This document shows positions 1 to 3,607 of a stretch of 5,782 nt of DNA, one piece after another. The DNA lies in assembly GCA_030018795.1 (NCBI GenBank), contig JASEHA010000168.1, positions 1 to 5,782 of the forward strand. Direction: 5' to 3'. Source of the DNA: a bacterium. Its GTDB lineage: Bacteria > UBA9089 > CG2-30-40-21. The notes under the pieces are model-generated. The model ran no database searches. It saw nothing but the letters and a program-made list of their open reading frames with translations, and had not been told where the DNA came from. Positions within the stretch are counted from its first letter, which is position 1. Each line of letters opens with the position of its first letter. A program made the position numbers and the translations under genes.

Positions 1-93
1 ACAAAAAATACTGGCTATTATACCTGTGTGGCAAATCACCATAATTGCTCGGGGGGTTAAGTTTTTACACAGTCTGACGCCCCTTCACCAGAG

Positions 94-768
94 TTATCCT
101 ACTATTGGAATCAATGTAAATGTCAATGTATTTGCGTATTCGCCCTCTGTATACCTTGCCAGGCTAGCGATACCCAGCTTAAACACCACCAATCTTGCAT
201 CCTTGGTTGACATCTTAACCCCAAAAAGGTATTGTGCCTCATTATGAATCCTTAACCAGGTGCATCTTGTCATATTAGAACCACTATTTTCAGATGGATA
301 TGTTTGAGCTGATGCCGATGCCCCTTCAAGATTGTTTAATAGAACATATGTCTTTTCTGTCTGTACAGCAAGATAGGTATCTTCCAATCTTAAAACCCCT
401 TGTGGACCTGCTGGCTGAATACCATGGATATAAAGATTTGCTCCATCTTGAGCATTAGTAAACAGGGTTATTGAGATAGCATCTGATCTTTCAGCAAATC
501 CCTTGCCAATGTCTGCAGCTAACGAATCCAGCCGATTATTTCCAGCTGCAGCACCGCTATCAGGATAATTAACAATGTTAATCTTGTTTAAATCACGGGC
601 ATAATCCTCTGGCCCAGGGGTAACCATCTCTCTCATATCCACACCAACAAGCTCAATTATCTGTGGAACCCTTAATCCTATCTCAGCATCCTCTTGCTGC
701 ATATCAGCTGCATATCCCAAAGAAGCAATCAGGCTTATAGCCAAAAGACTTAAGTATACTCGTTTCAT
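94..768 (-). CDS. Secreted protein of unknown function, paralogue A (224 aa)
   Basis: I do not recognise this family. Residues 1-20 form a Sec signal peptide: MKR, a hydrophobic core, then GYA before Ala21-Asp22. The mature N-terminus has ADMQQEDA, GL.VPQIIELVG (31-42) and VTPGPEDYARDL (49-60). Later blocks are GKGFAER (88-94), TNAQDGA (104-110), LRLEDTY (126-132) and WLRIHN (171-176). The C-terminus, RYTEGEY.NTLTFTL.PIVG, has the alternating pattern of a final beta strand in secreted beta-sandwich proteins, so a periplasmic or cell-surface beta-rich domain is an inference. It has a single cysteine after the signal (Cys169). It is closely related throughout to the product of 1586-2362, except in residues 151-170. 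I chose the ATG at 768 because it opens the signal peptide and AAGGAGG lies 11 bases upstream. A longer reading from GTG at 813 would put 15 charged residues ahead of the signal. The gene is complete, ending in TAA. Coding is confident; function is unknown. Confidence 0.88.
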   Translation of the reverse strand: MKRVYLSLLAISLIASLGYAADMQQEDAEIGLRVPQIIELVGVDMREMVTPGPEDYARDLNKINIVNYPDSGAAAGNNRLDSLAADIGKGFAERSDAISITLFTNAQDGANLYIHGIQPAGPQGVLRLEDTYLAVQTEKTYVLLNNLEGASASAQTYPSENSGSNMTRCTWLRIHNEAQYLFGVKMSTKDARLVVFKLGIASLARYTEGEYANTLTFTLIPIVG

Positions 769-779
769 GTTTGCTCTAT

Positions 780-786
780 CCTCCTT
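780..786 (-). promoter_or_regulatory. Ribosome binding site fixing the start of paralogue A
   Basis: On the minus strand this reads AAGGAGG, a near-perfect Shine-Dalgarno, with 11 bases before the ATG at 768. It supports that ATG, which begins the signal peptide, over the in-frame GTG at 813. Confidence 0.8.
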
Positions 787-819
787 AATATTAGTTATTC
801 TATGTACAAGCACTTAATA

Positions 820-860
820 TCATTTCAACACCATCTGTCTCTCACCTCCTGCAGGTGTTG
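820..860 (-). promoter_or_regulatory. Leader hairpin with exposed Shine-Dalgarno and 4-codon mini-ORF
   Basis: On the minus strand CAACACC (860-854) can pair perfectly with GGTGTTG (832-826). The 21-base loop contains AGGAGGT (850-844). Nine bases after this Shine-Dalgarno is ATG (834), opening the tiny frame M-V-L-K-stop. Its TGA overlaps a second ATG that opens another short frame (MILSACT-stop). These sit about 50 bases ahead of paralogue A and could be a translated leader. Short frames with a good ribosome site also occur by chance, so this is tentative. Confidence 0.35.
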
Positions 861-908
861 GTTAAATTACTGTCATTTAATGATTGCCAGCCCTTCCCTT
901 GAGTTATA

Positions 909-928
909 CACAAGCAAGGATGCTTGTG
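909..928. repeat. Small perfect stem-loop, 8-bp stem with tetraloop
   Basis: CACAAGCA (909-916) and TGCTTGTG (921-928) are perfect inverted repeats separated by AGGA. The stem is stable in either strand. No T-run follows on the plus strand. On the minus strand TTTTTATAG precedes it rather than follows, so it does not read as a terminator. It lies in the spacer upstream of paralogue A. Confidence 0.55.
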
Positions 929-941
929 CTACTATAAAAAC

Positions 942-995
942 AGGATTCGGGATAATAAGAGCAGGGAGGGTGATCTCTTACCTCTCCCGAATCCT
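942..995. repeat. Inverted repeat AGGATTCGGGA / TCCCGAATCCT
   Basis: A perfect 11-bp inverted repeat (942-952 and 985-995) encloses 32 bases that contain a further purine-rich/pyrimidine-rich pair, GGGAGG and CCTCTCCC. Neither side has a clear T-run. It could be a leader stem-loop or a protein site in the 5' region of paralogue A. Confidence 0.6.
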
Positions 996-1005
996 TATTC
1001 TATTG

Positions 1006-1058
1006 CCAGAAGCGATACTTCCTCCAGAAGTGCTTACTTCCGCCAGAAGTGCTACTTC
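1006..1058. repeat. Three tandem 18-19 bp repeats, CCAGAAG..TACTTC
   Basis: The units start at 1006, 1024 and 1043 and align as CCAGAAGCGATACTTCCT, CCAGAAGTGCTTACTTCCG and CCAGAAGTGCTACTTC. Each is internally palindromic (GAAGT...ACTTC). Read on the minus strand they give CTTCTGG..GGAAGTA. A similar stretch, TTCTGGAAGAAGTAA, occurs in the upstream region of the second paralogue (2443-2457). Confidence 0.65.
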
Positions 1059-1065
1059 TTTTGCC

Positions 1066-1130
1066 AAAAAAAATCACGAGGTCATGAACATATTGTATCA
1101 AAAGATCTGTTCATGTCCTCGTGATTTTAT
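1066..1130 (-). terminator. Long stem-loop with A8/U8 tract (terminator-like, minus strand)
   Basis: The arms 1070-1090 and 1108-1128 pair at 20 of 21 positions around a 17-base loop. On the plus strand the stem is preceded by eight A residues (1066-1073). On the minus strand this gives a hairpin followed by eight U residues, the signature of an intrinsic terminator. A shorter T4 follows on the plus strand, so it may act both ways. It lies between the two paralogues, about 300 bases ahead of paralogue A. The stem is longer than most intrinsic terminators, so it may be a repeat element that also terminates. Confidence 0.55.
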
Positions 1131-1208
1131 AATATACCTATGGTGTAGAGATGCAACATGTATCACATCTCTACATTCTTATAACAGGTAATGAAACACC
1201 TGCAAGCA

Positions 1209-1330
1209 TATACCACATTCATCGAGCAAACTATCGATATTATCTTTTGTATACCACATTCATCTTTTTGATCAGCTCAAGTATACCACTACTGAAGCCA
1301 ATCACATTTCTGTATGTAACATTCATCGTT
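1209..1330 (+). repeat. Irregular direct repeats of TATACCACATTCATC
   Basis: TATACCACATTCATC occurs exactly at 1209-1223 and 1250-1264 (41 bases apart). Two degraded copies follow: GTATACCACTACTGAAG from 1281, and TGTATGTAACATTCATCG from 1311. An exact inverted copy lies at 2600-2616. Copy spacing (about 41, then 30) and unit decay do not fit a CRISPR array. The function is unknown; a terminal repeat or binding site is possible. Confidence 0.6.
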
Positions 1331-1336
1331 TTTCAC

Positions 1337-1396
1337 AAAAAAATCACGCCATTTCACAATCCTCCTCTTTTCATATAAATTGTGAACGCGTGATTT
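1337..1396 (-). terminator. Stem-loop with A7/U7 tract (terminator-like, minus strand)
   Basis: AAATCACGC (1341-1349) pairs with GCGTGATTT (1388-1396). After a small internal loop, TTCACAAT (1353-1360) pairs with ATTGTGAA (1379-1386). Seven A residues (1337-1343) flank the left arm, so on the minus strand the hairpin ends in a U-tract. It is about 190 bases past the stop of the 1586-2362 gene and could end its transcript. Its start, A7-TCACG, matches the hairpin at 1066-1130. A further A7 tract follows at 1399-1405 without a clear stem. Confidence 0.5.
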
Positions 1397-1447
1397 GCAA
1401 AAAAATCATTGTTTATGCACCTCCATCTTAAGTTTTTATAGTAGAAA

Positions 1448-1485
1448 GGGCTGCAGAGGCAAATAATCAGCTGTCTCTGCAACCC
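1448..1485 (-). terminator. GC-rich hairpin downstream of paralogue B
   Basis: GGGCTGCAGAGGCA (1448-1461) pairs with TGTCTCTGCAACCC (1472-1485) at 13 of 14 positions, counting one G-U, around a 10-base loop. On the minus strand the stem is followed by TTTCT. It is the first strong hairpin after the stop codon at 1586, about 100 bases away, so it is the nearer terminator candidate for that gene. The T-run is short, which weakens the call. Confidence 0.5.
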
Positions 1486-1491
1486 CCTACG

Positions 1492-1529
1492 GTTAAAAGG
1501 GATTTTCCCTTCATGATTCCGGAAGAAGT
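1492..1529 (+). repeat. Inner inverted repeat, left copy (mate at 2445-2488)
   Basis: GTTAAAAGGGATTTTC (1492-1507), then GGAAGAAGT (1521-1529). The minus strand of 2445-2488 carries the same two blocks in the same order, with one extra A in the first block and a few more bases between blocks. The left copy also folds on itself (AAGGGA-TTT-TCCCTT, 1497-1511). Together with the 16-mer pair further out, this brackets paralogue B. Confidence 0.5.
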
Positions 1530-1585
1530 TAGCTTAAATCTTATAATCTGTTCTATTAAACAAAAGCACGGCAACTTAGCCTACA

Positions 1586-2362
1586 TTAGCCGACAATTGG
1601 CATAAGGGTAAATGTTAACGTGTTGGTATATTCACCCTCTGTATATCTGGCTAAGTTAGCAATACCAAGGTTAATTACTATCAATCTTGGTGCCTTTGTT
1701 GACATCTTTACCTCAAACAGGTGCTGTGACTGATTGTGGATACGAAGCCATGAAGATGCTGCTTTCTCTGTGGCTTTATTACTGAGCTGAAAATCCAAAC
1801 CATCAACCGTTGAACCACCCCAACCATTTCTAGGATTATCTTCTACAGGTAATATGCTTGATGGTGTCCTGGTTGCTGCTTTTTCAGCTACTGCCATTGA
1901 GCAAGCATTGGCATAAGCACCTTCTAAGTCATTTTGCAAGATGTAAGTCTTTTCTGTGCAAACTGACACATAGGTATCTTCCAATCTTAAAATGTGTTGT
2001 TGAGTAGCCGGCTGTAAGCCATGAACATAAAGGACTGCTCCATCCTGAGCGTTGGTGAATATTGTCATCTCAAGTGCTGCTGTTCTTTCTGCAAAGCCTT
2101 TGCCAAGATCAGTATTGGCATCATCCATAGCATTGCTTGTAGCTGCCTCGCCATTAGGGATGTTTACTACTCTTGCCTTTTGCAGATCCCTTGCATAATC
2201 CTCTGGACCTGGTGTAACGGTCTCTGACATATCCAGTCCAACCAACTCAATGATTTGAGGAACACTCAAACCAACGGATGCATCCTCTTGCTGCATATCT
2301 GCTGCGAATGCTACTCCACCTGTTAATGCGATTATTGTTATGCTAACTAGTACCTTCTTCAT
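1586..2362 (-). CDS. Secreted protein of unknown function, paralogue B (258 aa)
   Basis: This is a second member of the same unrecognised family. Residues 1-20 form a Sec signal peptide ending AFA before Ala21-Asp22. ADMQQEDA, VPQIIELVG (34-42), VTPGPEDYARDL (49-60), GKGFAER (87-93), TNAQDGA (103-109), LRLEDTY (125-131), TEKTY and WLRIHN (205-210) match paralogue A. The C-terminus ends TNTLTFTLMPIVG, a likely terminal beta strand. The main difference is residues 150-204, where about 55 residues replace about 20 in paralogue A. The extra part is rich in Ala, Asn, Gly and Ser and looks like a surface loop. Cys135 and Cys154 flank the start of this insert and could form a disulfide; paralogue A has neither. 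ATG at 2362 follows AAGGAG with an 11-base gap. Tandem duplication and divergence of a surface or periplasmic protein is inferred. No partner or enzyme motif is visible. Confidence 0.9.
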   Translation of the reverse strand: MKKVLVSITIIALTGGVAFAADMQQEDASVGLSVPQIIELVGLDMSETVTPGPEDYARDLQKARVVNIPNGEAATSNAMDDANTDLGKGFAERTAALEMTIFTNAQDGAVLYVHGLQPATQQHILRLEDTYVSVCTEKTYILQNDLEGAYANACSMAVAEKAATRTPSSILPVEDNPRNGWGGSTVDGLDFQLSNKATEKAASSWLRIHNQSQHLFEVKMSTKAPRLIVINLGIANLARYTEGEYTNTLTFTLMPIVG

Positions 2363-2418
2363 TTTTTTATTTTCTCCTTTTCCTTTTGGATCTTTTTGAA
2401 TTTGTTGCTTTTTGGGTG

Positions 2419-2434
2419 TAAGGCATAAGCCTTA
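2419..2434. repeat. Palindrome TAAGGC-ATAA-GCCTTA upstream of paralogue B
   Basis: A perfect 6-bp inverted repeat with a 4-base centre, about 57 bases ahead of the ATG at 2362. It is a plausible operator or leader hairpin. I found no convincing -35/-10 pair around it, so the role is open. Confidence 0.45.
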
Positions 2435-2444
2435 AAAGCACTTT

Positions 2445-2488
2445 ACTTCTTCCAGAACCAGAAAAATTAGAGAAAATCCCTTTTTAAC
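2445..2488 (-). repeat. Inner inverted repeat, right copy (mate at 1492-1529)
   Basis: On the minus strand this reads GTTAAAAAGGGATTTTC (2488-2472) and, further on, GGAAGAAGT (2453-2445). These are the same blocks and order as the plus strand at 1492-1529. It lies in the region upstream of paralogue B. Confidence 0.5.
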
Positions 2489-2533
2489 TATCACCCCCTC
2501 AAGAATTACAAACATTTTTCGTGCGTCTTTCGC

Positions 2534-2612
2534 AAAAAAACCACATTCACATGAGCAGAACAGGCTCCATAAGAAAGTCTCAAACTAACCTGTCCTACCC
2601 GATGAATGTGGT
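2534..2612 (-). terminator. Stem-loop with A7/U7 tract upstream of paralogue B
   Basis: ACCACATTCA (2540-2549) pairs perfectly with TGAATGTGGT (2603-2612). Inside it, ACAGG (2560-2564) pairs with CCTGT (2589-2593), with an imperfect part between. Seven A residues (2534-2540) flank the left arm, so on the minus strand the hairpin is followed by a U-tract. It stands about 170 bases ahead of the ATG at 2362. It could therefore be a terminator or attenuator in the leader, or the end of an upstream minus-strand unit. No such upstream gene is visible. Confidence 0.45.
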
Positions 2613-2616
2613 ATAC
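2600..2616 (-). repeat. Inverted copy of GTATACCACATTCATC
   Basis: GATGAATGTGGTATAC (2601-2616) is the exact reverse complement of 1249-1264. With base 2600 it also matches the copy at 1209-1224 over 16 bases. Most of it is also the right arm of the 2534-2612 stem-loop. The pair flanks paralogue B. Confidence 0.65.
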
Positions 2617-2968
2617 ATACCTTTGTCTTGTATTTCTTATTCATTGATGCTACAGAAGAAAGACAGAAGGATGAGATATTAAGAATAAGCAAGGCAAATA
2701 TAAATGCTGATAAAATTAATATCTTCATCATCCCATATCCTTCTGCGGTTTTTGAACCAACGGTTTTTGAACCCGCGGTTCCTGAACCCGCGGTTCTTGA
2801 ACCACAAATAATTGTTGTTTACCTTTTATTTGCATCATCATGCCATATATATAGCAAATTCCATGCCAGATTCAAAACCAAGCAGTTATATCCAGCTTAA
2901 CTAATTGCTATTATTGAACTTATTGTTCCATATCCCTATGCTCCAGCCTGTGTCTATCTATTTAACAG
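2617..2968. other. Intergenic stretch without a convincing gene
   Basis: I see no supported gene here. A 90-codon frame from TTG at 2628 has no ribosome site and runs through the tandem repeat at 2745-2804. It is probably not translated, although the repeat keeps it open. Apart from that repeat and a small GAAC...GTTC inverted repeat at 2916-2928, the sequence looks featureless and AT-rich. Confidence 0.5.
2745..2804. repeat. Four tandem 15-bp palindromic repeats
   Basis: Units begin at 2745, 2760, 2775 and 2790: GCGGTTTTTGAACCA, ACGGTTTTTGAACCC, GCGGTTCCTGAACCC and GCGGTTCTTGAACCA. The period is exactly 15. Units 3 and 4 are palindromes (GGTTC-NN-GAACC). The junction GAACC-CGC-GGTTC is also palindromic, so the array can form alternative hairpins or present a row of dyad sites. 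In one plus-strand frame it reads as the pentapeptide repeat x-V-x-E-P, but that frame lacks a ribosome site. Confidence 0.85.
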
Positions 2969-3095
2969 TGTCCAATTATTGGAATGCTTAAAACCATTAA
3001 ATCCTATGAAGTCTACAGGCATGACAATCCACAAGTTCAAATTTTACACCATATTATACACATATGTCCAATTATTGACACATGTCCAATTATTG
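2969..3095. repeat. Three copies of TGTCCAATTATTG ahead of the ATPase operon
   Basis: Exact 13-base copies lie at 2969-2981, 3065-3077 and 3083-3095. The last two are 18 bases apart and share flanking bases (ATGTCCAATTATTGA). The core CCAAT-T-ATTGG is an odd palindrome, complete in the first copy (TCCAAT-T-ATTGGA). The second copy ends in the TTGACA of a possible promoter, and the third falls in its spacer. That is how an operator would be placed. Confidence 0.65.
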
Positions 3096-3104
3096 AACTA
3101 TAGA
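3075..3104 (+). promoter_or_regulatory. Possible upstream promoter of the ATPase operon
   Basis: TTGACA (3075-3080), an 18-base spacer, then TATAGA (3099-3104). The -35 is perfect and the -10 matches four of six. A transcript from about 3111 would carry the folded segment 3121-3170 as its leader. It is weaker than the promoter at 3215-3243. Confidence 0.4.
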
Positions 3105-3120
3105 CAGGAGAAAAGTGGGA

Positions 3121-3170
3121 TTCGATGGGAAACTGGTAGGAAGGGCACCAGTAAAAACCTGAACATCGAG
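3121..3170 (+). ncRNA. Candidate structured leader RNA (riboswitch-like) before V-ATPase genes
   Basis: TTCGATG (3121-3127) pairs with CATCGAG (3164-3170), seven pairs with one G-U. Inside, ACTGGT (3132-3137) pairs perfectly with ACCAGT (3147-3152) around a purine-rich 9-base loop, AGGAAGGGC. The single-stranded joining parts are GGGAA-like on the left and AAAAACCTGAA on the right. Loop AGG (3138-3140) could pair with CCT (3158-3160) as a pseudoknot. This nested, compact layout with purine-rich loops resembles a small riboswitch aptamer. I cannot assign a class from memory. A Na+-sensing class is worth testing because the downstream genes encode an ion-pumping ATPase. No clear intrinsic terminator follows, only T6 at 3208-3213. 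Confidence 0.4.
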
Positions 3171-3214
3171 CATTACAAGCTTTAGCTAATTTGAGACACC
3201 ACCGATATTTTTTA

Positions 3215-3243
3215 TTGACAGATAACAATATTTCTGGTATCAT
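3215..3243 (+). promoter_or_regulatory. Sigma-70-type promoter of the V-type ATPase operon
   Basis: TTGACA (3215-3220), a 17-base spacer, and TATCAT (3238-3243). TG at 3235-3236 makes an extended -10. Transcription would start near 3250, giving a leader of about 24 bases that includes AAGGAG at 3261-3266. CAATAT (3226-3231) and ATATTG (3242-3247) form an inverted repeat over the -10 region and could be an operator. Confidence 0.7.
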
Positions 3244-3273
3244 ATTGCAGTAAATGATAAAAGGAGTAAGCTC

Positions 3274-3582
3274 ATGTCTATGGTCGAATTATTAAAAACT
3301 GTGCATCAAGTAGAACAAGAAAGCCAGCAGCTTGTGGCTGAGGCACATAAAAAGGCAGGTAGAATGCTGGCTGAGGCTGAGGACAAAAAGCAGGGGCTGC
3401 ATGATGAGGTTAAAAAACAGATTCAGGAAATGGAAAAGAAGCTTGTTGAAGATGTAAGGGTTGAGCCAGAAACACATATATTTGCCTTAAAGCAAGAAAA
3501 CGAGAGGTTGATTCAGGAAATTCGAGGGAGTGCTGCAAAAAACATGGATGCAGCGGTAAGATTCATTGTTGCAAAGATTTGA
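3274..3582 (+). CDS. ntpF: V/A-type ATPase peripheral-stalk subunit (NtpF/AhaH-like, 102 aa)
   Basis: A small, highly charged and almost wholly helical protein. Residues about 5-86 form a continuous Lys/Glu/Gln/Ala-rich coiled coil without Cys or Trp, and the end reads AAVRFIVAKI. This matches the G/H-type (NtpF, AhaH) subunits of prokaryotic V/A ATPases. These dimerise with subunit E to form the peripheral stalk tethering the A3B3 head to subunit I. Identification rests on size, coiled-coil character, the C-terminal pattern and position directly before subunit I, as in ntp operons that start with ntpF-ntpI. The family has few invariant residues, so sequence alone is weak evidence. ATG at 3274 has AAGGAG seven bases upstream; Met3 is a less well placed alternative. 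It ends in TGA, 25 bases before the next start, and is the first gene of the operon after the promoter at 3215. Confidence 0.85.
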   Translation: MSMVELLKTVHQVEQESQQLVAEAHKKAGRMLAEAEDKKQGLHDEVKKQIQEMEKKLVEDVRVEPETHIFALKQENERLIQEIRGSAAKNMDAAVRFIVAKI

Positions 3583-3607
3583 ATTGTGGAAAAAATAGGA
3601 GAACACT

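Larger units (their letters stand above)
769..1585. other. Repeat-rich spacer between the two paralogues
   Basis: Over 800 bases without a supported gene. It contains the leader hairpin, three tandem repeats, several stem-loops and the TATACCACATTCATC copies. A 13-bp inverted pair, CTACTATAAAAAC (929-941) and GTTTTTATAGTAG (1432-1444), spans much of it. Plus-strand open frames at 802-1191 and 1151-1378 lack ribosome sites and run through these repeats, so they are not credible genes. I found no convincing minus-strand promoter. The best is TAGAAT (802-797) with TTGAAA (828-823), but the 20-base spacing is too long. Confidence 0.6.

Noticed and set aside
769..813. Extended start of paralogue A at GTG 813
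   Set aside because: It would put 15 mostly polar and charged residues before the signal peptide and ignore the well-placed AAGGAGG at 780-786.
1006..1023. Sigma-54 promoter (GG-N10-GC) on the minus strand upstream of paralogue A
   Set aside because: Only the GG and GC dinucleotides match and the rest of the consensus is absent. The match falls inside a tandem repeat.
1209..1330. CRISPR-like array of TATACCACATTCATC
   Set aside because: Only two exact copies exist, spacings are uneven, later units are degraded, and an inverted copy lies over 1 kb away. No cas genes are present.
802..1378. Plus-strand open frames of 129 and 75 codons
   Set aside because: They lack ribosome binding sites, run through tandem repeats and hairpins, and show no protein-like features.
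2628..2900. 90-codon plus-strand frame containing an x-V-x-E-P pentapeptide repeat
   Set aside because: It starts at TTG, has no Shine-Dalgarno, begins right after a hairpin and is kept open mainly by a 15-bp DNA repeat. The residues outside the repeat look like translated noncoding AT-rich DNA.
3111..3168. Short frame from GTG 3115 after AGGAG (about 15 codons)
   Set aside because: The start is very close to the Shine-Dalgarno, the peptide is tiny, and the region is better explained as a folded RNA.
3200..3214. Intrinsic terminator at the T6 run between the folded RNA and ntpF
   Set aside because: No GC-rich hairpin lies directly upstream of the T-run.
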